Assembly: GCF_030817215.1 (NCBI RefSeq)
Contig: NZ_JAUSZA010000001.1
Span: forward strand, 7,809,501 to 7,873,500
From: Paenibacillus sp. V4I3
GTDB lineage: Bacteria; Bacillota; Bacilli; Paenibacillales; NBRC-103111
Length of the DNA stretch: 64,000 bases
Direction of reading: 5' to 3'
This document shows, one piece after another, positions 46,143-55,688 of this stretch. A program made the translations under genes and the position numbers. Under the pieces are notes generated by a model. It did not search any database, had not been told where the DNA came from, and saw only the letters and a list, made by a program, of their open reading frames with translations. The first letter of the stretch is position 1. Every line of letters begins with the position of its first letter.

Positions 46143-46318
46143 TTATGCATCTTCTTCAGTACGCTTCGAATTAAAGTTGCACCAGACCACCGCATAAGCG
46201 ATGCCCTTTAGCATGGAAAGCGCTTCTGCCACTTCTTTTTGTCTGCACTACCTTCAAAAACAAGCTGCATGGCTGGTCGAATTTCAGTCCTGTCTTTCGC
46301 AATAGTGAAGCTCATCAT
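46143..46318 (-). pseudogene. Small frameshifted gene of unknown function
   Basis: A short gene beginning MMSFTIAKDRTEIRPAMQLVFEG stops after 36 codons in its first frame. A one-base shift in the A-rich segment near 46237 opens a second frame, EVAEALSMLKGIAYAVVWCNFNS, to a stop at 46143. Combined length is about 60 residues. It lies 12 bases after the 104-residue gene upstream. I do not recognise the family; low confidence that it was ever a gene. Confidence 0.4.
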
Positions 46319-46330
46319 TGAGTCGATCTC

Positions 46331-46645
46331 TTATTGAAGAAAGGAATCGTTTTTAAGCCAAGACCCACCTTCATCAGTGCTTCGGTAACACATCGTTGCA
46401 GCTTGCAGTGCTCCCTTTGCCGCTTCCTCTAGCGTATTATAACGGTTTTCCATTGCAACAAGAGGTCCAGCAGTGTCTGCGTCTCTATAATAATGACTGA
46501 GCTCATAAAAGTAACTGCTCTCCCGATTTTTAAGAATGCGAATTCCAATATATATGCCATCTATTCTTGCTTTTAAACATTGTACGACTTCATGAACGGA
46601 TTCAATATCTGCATGGACATTCTCGAGCTCAGATAAATTTAACAT
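46331..46645 (-). CDS. Hypothetical protein, 104 residues
   Basis: A small soluble protein I do not recognise. It starts at ATG 46645 with a good GTGGAGG ribosome site. The sequence suggests an alpha/beta fold: an N-terminal helix (about 5-25), a beta-rich segment (IDGIYIGIRILKNRESSYFYELSHYY split over positions 29-54), and a helix with EEAAKGALQAATMCY. The spacing resembles small YgiT/YolD-sized Bacillales proteins, but no motif decides a function. It lies in a region with several decayed genes. Confidence 0.6.
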   Translation of the reverse strand: MLNLSELENVHADIESVHEVVQCLKARIDGIYIGIRILKNRESSYFYELSHYYRDADTAGPLVAMENRYNTLEEAAKGALQAATMCYRSTDEGGSWLKNDSFLQ

Positions 46646-46831
46646 GCTTTATGCCTCCACGTCATCGTTCATAATAAGATAATCGATGCACTTCAAAATT
46701 TAGGTATCGAGGATAGTTTATCCAGATTAATGAAATCGATTCATTTTCAGATGTCTGATGAAAAATATTATTTATCAAGTATTTGAAGACGACTACGTTC
46801 TATTATCTCATTATCCGATAAAACCCAATCT

Positions 46832-47255
46832 TTAAATCGAATTGTCCACAAATCTAATTTTCCATCGAACTCCATGTCTTTTATAACAAAAAACGTTACG
46901 ATCCGGACCACATTCGTGTTCCTGAGGGGAGAGGCTCGACCACCGGTAGACCTCCTCCGTCCATTGATAAATGTGCTGAAAAGCGGAATTCACCCTTATG
47001 ATGTTAAAATTTATATCCACGATATCGATCCCATCGGAAACGTTATCGAATAGGGATTCCAATAACTCCTTCGTTTTCTTCAACTCATTTTCAACTTTTT
47101 TTCTCGAAGTAATGTCGATGCAGGAAGCGATCACTTCCACGGTTTGGCCGTTGCGCCGTATGGGGCTGAGCGACGCTAGGTAGGTATAACCGTTTACTGC
47201 TGTTTCCTTACTAAGTCTTCTAGCTCGCGCTTGGTTTCCGGTAAGGCCTCATTCG
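46832..47255 (-). pseudogene. PAS-domain sensor kinase remnant
   Basis: Fragment of a multi-PAS histidine kinase. The end of one PAS/PAC domain is readable (SLSPIRRNGQTVEVIASCIDIT split near 47170-47100), then a coiled linker SRKKVENELKKTKELLESL and the start of another PAS (FDNVSDGIDIVDINFNIIRVNSAF). Frames shift near 47200 (PETKRELEDLVRKQQ in another frame) and near 46930. No kinase core follows. Confidence 0.65.
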
Positions 47256-47336
47256 TCCTTTTAACAACTTGTATGGGAAAAATATTTTAGGTATTCACTT
47301 CTGCTGCTGACATCTTGAACACCTAGACAGACTTCG

Positions 47337-48146
47337 TTATTTCAATCTCGATAATGGCAAATTTAATAGACTAGGTACCTCTTCAGGGAAGTTTGTCATA
47401 CATAAACCAAAACTATACTCATGTATTTTAAAATAAAGCTCGTCATCACCGTTACTTTCGTAAATAATATCTTCTTCCTGCAAGCAAGTTTTGACTTCCT
47501 CAATGAAGATGGAATTTGTTACTCCAAAACTTACGTTCATCGTTGGTGGTAAAGCAGACATTGCGATAGGAATCCATTTTCTTGTCTTTGAAGGAATAAC
47601 GGCATGTGCTGTTCCCCCAATTGCGAAAGTAAAGTTATCAGATACCTTATCAAGTTTGAGGTTGAGAATTCTAACTAACAATTCTCTGAACTGAATGACA
47701 CTATCTACTGGAAATCCAGTTTCTCTAAGATAAAGTATTTTTAACGGACCGCATGGAGGTAAAATGCCTTCCTTTACATAATTGTGCGTAATGATTTCTA
47801 GTAAATTCCCGTCTCCGTCTCGAAAATATACATTTTTCCCTGTCTCAAAAACGTCCACAATCCTGCCATCTGTCCACTTTAGAAGTGATATACGTTCCTT
47901 ATCGATCCATTTTACTACATTTTCAAATTCTGAATAAGGAACCTCGAAAGCAAAATGGGCTGGAGCTATTGGCTCAGCAGCTTCTTTGAATGCTAAGGTA
48001 AAGGATTCTGTCGGTAGAAAACGTATTTCGTTATTTGATTCATAAATAATCGGGAAACGTAATAGATCATGGTAAAATTGCTTAACACCTTGTAATGAAA
48101 CCGTATTTAACTGTAATCGGGCGAAATGAGTAATCACGTTTTTCAC
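47337..48146 (-). CDS. VOC (glyoxalase/bleomycin resistance) family protein
   Basis: A 269-residue cytosolic protein with two vicinal-oxygen-chelate modules. The first (about 5-120) begins HFARLQLNTVSLQGVKQFYHDLL and ends with the usual YFRDGDGNLLEII, a typical metal-Glu position. The second (about 140-260) is more divergent. The family includes dioxygenases, glyoxalases and antibiotic-binding proteins; the substrate cannot be told. It starts at GTG 48146, or at GTG 48137, which has better spacing from AAGGGTG. Confidence 0.8.
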   Translation of the reverse strand: MKNVITHFARLQLNTVSLQGVKQFYHDLLRFPIIYESNNEIRFLPTESFTLAFKEAAEPIAPAHFAFEVPYSEFENVVKWIDKERISLLKWTDGRIVDVFETGKNVYFRDGDGNLLEIITHNYVKEGILPPCGPLKILYLRETGFPVDSVIQFRELLVRILNLKLDKVSDNFTFAIGGTAHAVIPSKTRKWIPIAMSALPPTMNVSFGVTNSIFIEEVKTCLQEEDIIYESNGDDELYFKIHEYSFGLCMTNFPEEVPSLLNLPLSRLK

Positions 48147-48419
48147 ACCCTTATGTTTTATGGTTTATTTTACCATGTTGGAGATGTCTGTTGGTAAATT
48201 TGTTCCCTATGACTCACTCTTCACCCGATTAAGTTTCAAGCAAGGGTGAGATCAACTTTATGTAGGGTAAAGAGAATAAAGAAAGTAAGAATTGACCATT
48301 CGTCAAAAAAAGTATGGAATCGACATCACAATTGGTTCGACCAACCCATGTTATTTATGTATTCTGTCACTTACAATTTAATTAGAACTGCAATTTTTCT
48401 TAATTGAAGGAGGGCTACT
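48147..48419. other. Divergent intergenic region, no gene seen
   Basis: 273 AT-rich bases between the VOC gene and the subtilase gene. I see a TTGACC hexamer near 48292 and a small TTGGT-tcg-ACCAA dyad near 48333, which could be promoter and operator parts for the protease, but nothing firm. Confidence 0.35.
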
Positions 48420-49898
48420 ATGAAGCGTAAGTGGACAACCCTGGTGGTATCCAGTATCTTGGCTGTCTCAACAGTAATGGGTGGCGGCATATCTGCAATA
48501 GCAGCATCGAAGAGCAGCACAGGTGGAACATCAGTTTCAGCCAAAACATATGTAATCGCCTTCTCGAACCAGCTTCCGACGGGTTATGCAGCAATGATTC
48601 AAGCGGCAGGCGGACAAGTTGTTCGCGCCATTCCTGAAATTGGGGGATTGGAGGTGCGCTCGTCCAGCACCGAATTTATGACAAAGCTGCAGTCATTCAA
48701 GGATATTGCTGCTGCCAACGTTCAGATGGTACATAAGGTAAGCGATGGTACAGTAGATCCCTCCGCAGCAGACGGTCAGCCAGTTACAGATATTCCCCAG
48801 CCGGAAGCAACGAGCAGTTACTGGGACTATCAGTGGGACATTAAGAAAGTAACGAATGACGGAGCTTCGTTTGCAATTGAAACCGGTGGCACAGGCGGAA
48901 CGCATAAGGCTGTTGTAGGCGTTATCGACAGTGGTATTGATGCCAATCATCCCGACTTAAAAGCTAACTTCCTCGGTGGTATGAACTTTGTACCCGCAGG
49001 AACAGATACTAGTGAAACCGGTGATCCTAACGATCTACTGGACCGCGAAGGCCACGGAACGCATGTGGCAGGATCGATCGCCGGGAACGGTAAAGTCAGA
49101 GGGGTCGGCCCGAATCTTGGCATCCGCTCCTACCGCGTATTTCCCGGCGGACAAGGTGCGCCTACGGCCTGGATTGTAGCTGCTATCATTCAGGCGGCGA
49201 ACGATAAGGTTGACGTCATAAACATGTCGATCGGCGGATTTGACTCCCAAAAGTATTATGTAGATGGAACCAAATATTCGGATGTTGCTGACATTCTGCT
49301 TTGGAAACGTGCCATTCAATATGCTGTGAACCATAATGTAACGGTGGTAACGGCAGCTGGTAATGAAGGTCTCAACCTACGCGATAACAAAGCGATGATC
49401 GATTATCTAAACGCTACATACGGTTCCCCTGGCGTTGTATTTAAAGGGAAAACAACAGAAACACCTGGCCAAATCAATGGTGTCATCAATGTTTCATCCT
49501 CTAACAAGTGGTCGACGAACAGTATCGCATTTTACTCCAATTATGGATTAAACCAAATCGATGTAGCAGCACCAGGCGGCGACAATGGGCCCGTATATGC
49601 TGCAACTCTAGACTTGAACCAACGGGATTTCCACTATCGCGCGCTAAGCACATGGCCTACTTATTTGCCTTCGTACTTCACTTCTAACCTGCATAGCTAC
49701 GCGCTGCTCCACGGCACATCCATGGCGGCTCCGAAAGTAGCTGGCATTGCAGGCGTCATCAAAGCGGCTCATCCGGAGTTGAACCCTGCCCAAGTAGCTG
49801 CGTTAATTGAAAAAACAGCAAACGATTACGGCCCAACCGGTAATGATGCTCTATACGGCGCAGGTGAAGCGAATGTATACAATGCTCTAGTCAAATAA
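48420..49898 (+). CDS. Secreted subtilisin-like serine protease (S8)
   Basis: A 492-residue exported protease. Signal peptide about 1-29 (AIAAS), then an inhibitor-I9-like propeptide (about 43-110), then the peptidase S8 domain. The catalytic triad is visible: Asp170 in VIDSGID, His215 in GHGTHVAGS and Ser434 in HGTSMAAP, with oxyanion Asn315 in AAGNEG. The short C-terminus has no added domain. It starts at ATG 48420 behind GAAGGAGG. A single-gene unit closed by a perfect terminator. Confidence 0.95.
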   Translation: MKRKWTTLVVSSILAVSTVMGGGISAIAASKSSTGGTSVSAKTYVIAFSNQLPTGYAAMIQAAGGQVVRAIPEIGGLEVRSSSTEFMTKLQSFKDIAAANVQMVHKVSDGTVDPSAADGQPVTDIPQPEATSSYWDYQWDIKKVTNDGASFAIETGGTGGTHKAVVGVIDSGIDANHPDLKANFLGGMNFVPAGTDTSETGDPNDLLDREGHGTHVAGSIAGNGKVRGVGPNLGIRSYRVFPGGQGAPTAWIVAAIIQAANDKVDVINMSIGGFDSQKYYVDGTKYSDVADILLWKRAIQYAVNHNVTVVTAAGNEGLNLRDNKAMIDYLNATYGSPGVVFKGKTTETPGQINGVINVSSSNKWSTNSIAFYSNYGLNQIDVAAPGGDNGPVYAATLDLNQRDFHYRALSTWPTYLPSYFTSNLHSYALLHGTSMAAPKVAGIAGVIKAAHPELNPAQVAALIEKTANDYGPTGNDALYGAGEANVYNALVK

Positions 49899-49905
49899 GT
49901 TCATA

Positions 49906-49949
49906 ATCAAACAAGCCCAGTGCCAAAAACGGCACTGGGCTTGTTTGAT
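49906..49949. terminator. Bidirectional terminator, 19-bp perfect stem
   Basis: ATCAAACAAGCCCAGTGCC (49906-49924) and its exact reverse complement (49931-49949) enclose a 6-base loop. It lies between the convergent subtilase and ecsB genes. Confidence 0.9.
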
Positions 49950-49983
49950 CTCTTACAACCTTAAAGTAAAGTATTTCGCCTAC

Positions 49984-51222
49984 TCAATACCAACTTGTAA
50001 ATACAGAAGAAGTCCCATAAGCTAATGGAATTGCTGCTCCGATCATCAGTACAGGTCCCCACCAGGTGAAGAAAGAGATCCCCATACATAGGCTGATTAA
50101 GATCAGCGCCGGCAGTACAAGGATAGGAATTGCAGATTGGAGAGCTTGATGTTTAGTTATGTCCTGTATTGGAAAAAGAGTCAGAAACGGAGCTGTTAAT
50201 TGATCTTTACAGAATGATTTCCTCCAAAATACTAATAGGCATGCAGCAAGGATCCAGATCGTAATTTTAAGGGCACCTGGCAAAATAAACATAGCTCCAC
50301 TGATCACAACGACGAACTGTATCGTTTGCTTCCACTGTGTACCATTTCTAAAAAAGGATTTCGTTAATAAATCAGCGATTCCGTTGCTAGCACCTTTCCC
50401 TTTGAATAAGCGCTGCGATTTCCCGAATAAAAGGGGATACTTCCGTGTCGGTTTTCTTTTCCGCTCGACAACACGAATTAACATCAGAGAGACAATTCGC
50501 ATCCGTGAATCTCTTTCTCTGGCGATATCAGCGAAGAAAGCCCCTTTCTCTTGCAGCCGTTCTCTGCTTAAGAAAACAACCAGCACTAGTAAAAGAAGAA
50601 TAGCCGTCCAACTGTAGTAAGTATTATGACTAACCTCCGTAACTAACACTTGATACAAGAAGAAAAGCCCTACGAAAACCACAATCCGCAGCAACCAAAG
50701 CACAATGCCATTTAAACGAAGTGTAAGCAATTGGCGAAGCAAGCCTAAGTTAATTTTCAGCAAATAGGTAAGCAACCATAAACAAATAACTTGTAACACG
50801 CTATAGGAATACGTTTGAACTAATAAAGGAAGAAATACGAGCATCAATATTAACGTCGTGACTCCCTGCAGCACAAGTGAGTATCTATAGCCGAGCAGCA
50901 TGAGATGCCGAAACCATTTCTGGTTCTGTCGGAGGAAAAGTTGGTCCCCCTCCTCAACAAAGTATCGAATGGTTCCCAGCCAAGTGAATACATAGAAGAC
51001 CGCTGTAATCATAAACATCGATATCCAACTAAACCAAGAAGGCTGAGTCGCCCACCAGGAGTAATATTGATAGCCAGCCACAATCATCAGTGGAATGACA
51101 AAATAAATGGCAATAACCCAATCCACAGCCATTCGTAAAGCCCGATACTGGAAATGCCAATCCGAACGCACTCTTCGTGTGAAAACCTGAAAGCTGCTCT
51201 TCAACCCGTTGTCCCCCTTCAT
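49984..51222 (-). CDS. ecsB: ABC transporter permease EcsB
   Basis: Integral membrane subunit of the Ecs ABC transporter, 412 residues with about eight to ten helices. It begins with a soluble basic segment containing FQVFTRRVRSDWHFQYRALR (about 11-30) and has a central cytoplasmic loop with a basic RKRKPTRKYPLLFGK stretch. In Bacillus subtilis ecs mutants have defects in protein secretion, competence and intramembrane proteolysis by RasP. It overlaps ecsA by 4 bases, as in other Bacillales. It starts at ATG 51222. Confidence 0.88.
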   Translation of the reverse strand: MKGDNGLKSSFQVFTRRVRSDWHFQYRALRMAVDWVIAIYFVIPLMIVAGYQYYSWWATQPSWFSWISMFMITAVFYVFTWLGTIRYFVEEGDQLFLRQNQKWFRHLMLLGYRYSLVLQGVTTLILMLVFLPLLVQTYSYSVLQVICLWLLTYLLKINLGLLRQLLTLRLNGIVLWLLRIVVFVGLFFLYQVLVTEVSHNTYYSWTAILLLLVLVVFLSRERLQEKGAFFADIARERDSRMRIVSLMLIRVVERKRKPTRKYPLLFGKSQRLFKGKGASNGIADLLTKSFFRNGTQWKQTIQFVVVISGAMFILPGALKITIWILAACLLVFWRKSFCKDQLTAPFLTLFPIQDITKHQALQSAIPILVLPALILISLCMGISFFTWWGPVLMIGAAIPLAYGTSSVFTSWY

Positions 51223-51932
51223 AGTAAGGAATGGAAGCAGTCGAACAATGGCGCGTCAGGCATGCCGCATTGCTGCCTAATATCCTGCAGTGTTCCATTT
51301 GCTACCAATCTGCCACCTGAAAGAAGTACAAACGAACTGCAAATTCGTTCTGCTGTATCTAACACATGGGTACTCATCAGAATGCCCGCACCGCGTTTGC
51401 GTTCCTCCTCCAACATCCCTAAGAAATCTTTAATCGCTTTCGGATCCAGTCCAATGAAAGGCTCGTCTACAATATACACATCTGGTTTATTCAAAAAGCC
51501 GAGGATCAGCATAATTTTCTGCTGCATCCCTTTGGAAAATTTCCCGGGCAGTTGATGCTTTTCATCCAACAGTCGGAACCGATGCAAGAGATCATCTGCA
51601 CGCTCTAGGAAAACCGTTCGATCCAGATTGTAGACGGAAGCAGCAAATTCCATATGCTCCCACAACGTCAACTCATCATACAGAATCGGATGCTCCGGTA
51701 TGTAACCATAGCTTTTTCGTTCACCCATAAAGGAGATTTTACCCTTGAAATCCTTCAATAAACCAAGGATGCTCTTAATCGTCGTGCTTTTGCCAGCTCC
51801 ATTTGGACCTAATAGACCCACTAGTTCACCTTGTCGAACATCAAAGTGAATATTTTTAACAATATCTGGAACTTCATCATAACCAGCCTGATCGATATCT
51901 ACTTCTAATACAGCTAATCGTTCTTCTGACAT
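51219..51932 (-). CDS. ecsA: ABC transporter ATP-binding protein EcsA
   Basis: ATPase subunit of the Ecs exporter, 237 residues. Walker A GPNGAGKST (Lys48), Q-loop region YIPEHPILYDELTLWEH, signature-like FSKGMQQKIML (the LSGGQ equivalent), Walker B VYIVDEPFIGLDP, and H-loop STHVLD. The upstream ribosome site is weak (GAAGGGA about 14 nt away). It forms an operon with ecsB and is preceded by the terminator of the ugp locus. Confidence 0.92.
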   Translation of the reverse strand: MSEERLAVLEVDIDQAGYDEVPDIVKNIHFDVRQGELVGLLGPNGAGKSTTIKSILGLLKDFKGKISFMGERKSYGYIPEHPILYDELTLWEHMEFAASVYNLDRTVFLERADDLLHRFRLLDEKHQLPGKFSKGMQQKIMLILGFLNKPDVYIVDEPFIGLDPKAIKDFLGMLEEERKRGAGILMSTHVLDTAERICSSFVLLSGGRLVANGTLQDIRQQCGMPDAPLFDCFHSLL

Positions 51933-52037
51933 TCTCGGTCACGATCCCTTCTACCCTCATCATATACCACGCATTCGCGCATTTCCAACACTGTATCATG
52001 AAATGATTTACGGAATATGAATGTCTGATAAAAATAA

Positions 52038-52070
52038 AAAGTATTTGATCCATAGCTGATCAAATACTTT
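52038..52070. terminator. Terminator at the end of the ugp operon
   Basis: Perfect 13-bp arms (AAAGTATTTGATC / GATCAAATACTTT) with a 7-base loop. On the minus strand it follows the phosphodiesterase stop (52100) and leads into TTTTTATTTTT. Confidence 0.85.
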
Positions 52071-52099
52071 GCTTTGTGCTAGCTATTTTTTTAGTAATA

Positions 52100-52822
52100 T
52101 CACGATTTTCTGGTTGATCCGAATGTTTCTATGCACTGCTTCCACCGCTCCAGTTCATTCGTGCAAGCCCAAATGTGCGGGTATCTGGAGCGTAGGTCTC
52201 GCATATCTTGCTCATCGTCAATCGTCCACGCTATCAATTGAATGCCCTGTTCATCACAGTGCTGAACGAATTCGTCCGTCAAATAAATATATTTCACGGA
52301 AACGTAACGGGCATCAATCTGCTTGGCAAGCGGGAAGACGGAAGGTGTTGCTCCGTAAAGGACAAGGCCCAGCTCGATCTCACGAGACAATTCGCGCATC
52401 CGGACGATTGAATAATGATCGAATGATGTCACGAATACTTGATCATTGACACCGCAAGAGTGCACCACATCAAGTACCTTCTGCTCCAGTCCCGGATACA
52501 TGTTGCCGCTCTGCTTCAGTTCAATGTCTACCTTAGCTTTTCCCTTGGCCAGCTGCAGTACTTCCTCGAGCGTTGGGATCCGTTGGCCTGCTCCGGCGTC
52601 CAATTTACGCAGCTCGTCGAACGTGAACTCCATCACTCTGCCCCTGCCATTCGTCGTCCGGTTTACCGTCGTATCATGAATAACGACAGGTACACCGTCT
52701 TTAGTCAACTGTACATCCAGTTCCAGATGACTGTACGATAAGTCTAAAGCGGCTTGAAAAGATGCGATCGTATTCTCCGGAACTTTCTTCGGGTAACCTC
52801 TATGGGCCAATCCTGTAATCAT
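52100..52822 (-). CDS. Glycerophosphodiester phosphodiesterase (second copy)
   Basis: A 240-residue cytosolic GDPD that hydrolyses glycerophosphodiesters to glycerol-3-phosphate and an alcohol. The catalytic set is visible: His7-Arg8 in AHRG, Glu34 and Asp36 in LELDVQ, His49 in VIHDTTVNRTT, and the later VDIELK. It has no signal peptide. It starts at ATG 52822 behind GAGGAGG. It is about 96 bases downstream of the lipoprotein gene and is probably the last gene of the ugp operon. It differs enough from the first copy to suggest another substrate range. Confidence 0.93.
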   Translation of the reverse strand: MITGLAHRGYPKKVPENTIASFQAALDLSYSHLELDVQLTKDGVPVVIHDTTVNRTTNGRGRVMEFTFDELRKLDAGAGQRIPTLEEVLQLAKGKAKVDIELKQSGNMYPGLEQKVLDVVHSCGVNDQVFVTSFDHYSIVRMRELSREIELGLVLYGATPSVFPLAKQIDARYVSVKYIYLTDEFVQHCDEQGIQLIAWTIDDEQDMRDLRSRYPHIWACTNELERWKQCIETFGSTRKS

Positions 52823-52918
52823 TGCGGCTCGTCCTCCTCGGTTTGATCATGCAGCAGAACTGAATCCATCTAACTTCCATCATCATAACGCAAATGTATG
52901 CCGCTTGCCACCTAGGAC

Positions 52919-54073
52919 TTACTCCTTCGACGGCATGATTTGAATCCGGTCCAGAGCGTAGCTAGAAGACGTTCGGTACTTGGTTGCACCAGACTCGAAA
53001 AGTATATAAAGCTGTCCATTTGTTTCGAACAGTCCTTCGGACATGGGGGGCGTTTCCAGCTTATTACTTAAGTTTTTGCTATCCAAAAACCAGACCGGAA
53101 CATCCTTGCCTCGAACCGACACAGTGGTATGCGGTTTGTCCACAGTCAAGCTATTGACGTACCTGTGCAGTGTACTCGCATTATTGCGGCCATATGATTG
53201 GCTGAGCCAAATGCCGTCCTTGCCGATGTACATCCCTTGAATACTGTCGGGCAGTGATAAAATATAGTCCGGCACGGCTGGTACCGCCCCCTGCTCCGCT
53301 TTTGCCAAAGGCAGATCTGTCGCCACATCGAGCTTATAACCGACCGCCCATGCTTTATGCTCTTTATCATCGCGATTCGTCATATAGTGTGACTTATCCG
53401 TCGGGTAATCGGTGCCGTGGGCAAATTCGCCGATCCATAAGATGCCGTCCGCGTATGCAGAAAATGAGGCACGCGTATCGTTCTTAACCGAACCGACGAA
53501 CGTCAGCTTGCCGTCATCCGCTTTAACGATATCTTCGATATTGACATAGTTCACGTCTTTATCCGACGAAATCCAGACATGCTTCCGACTTGCCGTAATC
53601 CCTCCCGCATGACCAGTGTAGGGAGCGCCTCCGCTTTTATAAAGTTCAAGTGCCTTGACCATTTGCCCAGTACCAGCATCTATGACCGTCAATAGACTTG
53701 GCTTGCCATCGTCCCTGTAATACGAAACAAGGATCCATTTGCGGTCCTCTAGGTAGGCCAAGCCTTGCGGGACAGCATTTTGTTTCAAAGCAGGGACGAT
53801 AGGCCCCTGCTTGCTTTTTTGCAAAAAGGTTTTGATCTCCGGCATGTCGACGCGGATTTTGATACCCGCTTCTTCTTGTGTAATACTGGTCGATGACACT
53901 GCAGGCTGGCTGTTACTTGACTTATTCACCGTTCCGCTGGAAGCTCCGGCTTCAGCGGCCGGTTTCGTATACGCCGTTGGCGTGGACGAAACCGATGAAG
54001 CAGCCTGCTGGCAGCCTGATAAGGCTAATGTCGATAATCCTGCTATGAGAACAACCCATGCCGTTCGTTTCAT
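52919..54073 (-). CDS. Lipoprotein with beta-propeller-like domain
   Basis: A 384-residue lipoprotein, lipobox LALSGC (Cys21), followed by an Ala/Ser/Thr/Pro linker. The mature part (about 75-380) is beta-rich with propeller-like blades: VPQGLAYLEDRKWILVSYY, SLLTVIDAGTG, YTGHAGGITASRKHVWISS, ILWIGEF. I do not recognise a named family. The same domain recurs in the very large protein at 60815, with many matching segments. It overlaps the upstream GDPD by 4 bases, so it belongs to the glycerophosphodiester operon. It may bind or process an extracellular glycerophospho-polymer; function is inferred only from position. Confidence 0.75.
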   Translation of the reverse strand: MKRTAWVVLIAGLSTLALSGCQQAASSVSSTPTAYTKPAAEAGASSGTVNKSSNSQPAVSSTSITQEEAGIKIRVDMPEIKTFLQKSKQGPIVPALKQNAVPQGLAYLEDRKWILVSYYRDDGKPSLLTVIDAGTGQMVKALELYKSGGAPYTGHAGGITASRKHVWISSDKDVNYVNIEDIVKADDGKLTFVGSVKNDTRASFSAYADGILWIGEFAHGTDYPTDKSHYMTNRDDKEHKAWAVGYKLDVATDLPLAKAEQGAVPAVPDYILSLPDSIQGMYIGKDGIWLSQSYGRNNASTLHRYVNSLTVDKPHTTVSVRGKDVPVWFLDSKNLSNKLETPPMSEGLFETNGQLYILFESGATKYRTSSSYALDRIQIMPSKE

Positions 54074-54825
54074 CGTTCTGCCCCCGCACTGACCGTATGC
54101 GATAACATGGCCCGCAGTTTGCGGGGATAATCAGTGATAATTCCCGATACGCCATAGTCAATCAACTCCGCCATACGTTCTTCGTCATTGATCGTGTAAG
54201 GAAATACTCGAAGGCCTTGTGCAATCGCGTCACGCACATCTTCACCGACGATTCGAGTATGCTTGGGATGCAGTGAGTATACCGGAAAACCTAAGCCTGT
54301 CGCCAATGCGATATGCCTACCTGGGTTAATGTCATACAGAAGGCCGATCTTGATTTCCGGCTCAAGGAGCTTCAGAAACAGCAGACATTTATGGTCGAAT
54401 GAGGAAACAATCACATTTTGCATGCGATTCTTGCGTTTCATGAGCTCCACCAAAGCAGGCTCAATTTTACGCCCATAGGAGTGCTTAATTTCCACATTAA
54501 TGATTACATTCGCCGGTACGAGATCGAATACTTCTTCCAGCAGCGGCACACGCTCACACGCGTACTTCTCATGAAACCATCGGCCTGCATCAGCTTGCTT
54601 CAGCTCCGTCAGTGTCAATTCGTTCACTCTGCCGTTTATGTCCGTCGTCCGATTCAGTGTGTCGTCGTGAATAACGACGATTTCCCCATCCTTGGACAAA
54701 TGAATATCCAATTCAATCGCGTCACAGCCTTGCTCAAGTCCGAGACGGAAAGCAGCCAGTGTATTTTCCGGCGCTTCCCCTCTCGCTCCGCGATGCGCGA
54801 TGACTAACAGTGGTTGTTTTGTCAT
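54070..54825 (-). CDS. ugpQ: Glycerophosphodiester phosphodiesterase in the ugp operon
   Basis: A 251-residue cytosolic GDPD. Catalytic residues are His11-Arg12 in AHRGARG, Glu38 and Asp40 in IELDIHL, His53 in VIHDDTLNRTTD, and Glu in INVEIKH. No signal peptide, so it acts on imported diesters, as UgpQ does in E. coli. It starts at ATG 54825, 19 bases after the permease stop, behind GAGAGGAG; its stop overlaps the lipoprotein start by 4 bases. Confidence 0.93.
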   Translation of the reverse strand: MTKQPLLVIAHRGARGEAPENTLAAFRLGLEQGCDAIELDIHLSKDGEIVVIHDDTLNRTTDINGRVNELTLTELKQADAGRWFHEKYACERVPLLEEVFDLVPANVIINVEIKHSYGRKIEPALVELMKRKNRMQNVIVSSFDHKCLLFLKLLEPEIKIGLLYDINPGRHIALATGLGFPVYSLHPKHTRIVGEDVRDAIAQGLRVFPYTINDEERMAELIDYGVSGIITDYPRKLRAMLSHTVSAGAER

Positions 54826-54844
54826 GATGCGAGGGACTCCTCTC

Positions 54845-55675
54845 TTACTTAAATGTCGAGTTCGCCATGGCGGCTACAATATATTTCTGCGCGAACACAA
54901 ACATGATAACGATAGGTAAAATGACCAAGATACTGGCAGCCATCAGCAGATGGAAGTTAAGCGCCTCGTCTCCGGCGATTGAATCGCGCATCATAGCAAT
55001 ACCGACAGTCAGTACGCGCATTTTATTCGAGTTGGTCATAACGAGCGGCCAGAAGTATGCATTCCAGCTGTGTATAAAGCTGATGACAGTCAAGGTAGCT
55101 ACCGTCGGCATCGCCATCGGGGTCAGAATGCGATAAAGCACCTGAAAACGACTCGCTCCATCCACTTTGGCTGCCTCAATCACATCGTTATTAATCGATC
55201 GGAACATTTGGCGCAACAGAAAAATGCCGTATGCTGAAGCCGCATGTGGAATGATCAACGCGTAGTACGTATTAATCCAGCCTATTTTCGACAACATAAC
55301 GTAAATCGGTACGAACACGACCTGTTCAGGTACAATCAGCGCTGCCAGTACAAGGACGAACAAGTAATCTCTGCCCGGAAACGTACCTTTCGCGAAAGCG
55401 TATGCAGCCATTACGCCAATGTTAATTTGCAGAAATACGATGCCGACTGTTTGGATGACCGTGTTCACGGTAAAACGATAAAACGGGATCGCCTTGAAAG
55501 CGTTAGCGAAGTTTTCCCACATCAACTTGTCCGGCCAAAAGGTCGGTACAGCCATGCGCAGCTCACCCGATGTTTTCAAAGCAGTGATCAGCATCCAATA
55601 AATAGGAAAAAACATAATTAGTGTAATACAGATTGCGACAATGACCCGGGTACTGGTAAACAGCGGATTCTTCAT
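54845..55675 (-). CDS. ugpE: Glycerol-3-phosphate/glycerophosphodiester ABC permease UgpE type
   Basis: A 276-residue CUT1 permease with six helices and EAA loop IEAAKVDGASRFQVLYRILTP around residues 175-195. Assigned to the Ugp-type system because the operon also encodes two GDPDs and lies beside glpD; the sequence alone would only say CUT1 MalG-type. It starts at ATG 55675, 13 bases after ugpA. No ugpC-like ATPase gene is nearby. Confidence 0.85.
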   Translation of the reverse strand: MKNPLFTSTRVIVAICITLIMFFPIYWMLITALKTSGELRMAVPTFWPDKLMWENFANAFKAIPFYRFTVNTVIQTVGIVFLQINIGVMAAYAFAKGTFPGRDYLFVLVLAALIVPEQVVFVPIYVMLSKIGWINTYYALIIPHAASAYGIFLLRQMFRSINNDVIEAAKVDGASRFQVLYRILTPMAMPTVATLTVISFIHSWNAYFWPLVMTNSNKMRVLTVGIAMMRDSIAGDEALNFHLLMAASILVILPIVIMFVFAQKYIVAAMANSTFK

Positions 55676-55688
55676 ATGTCACTGGCAC

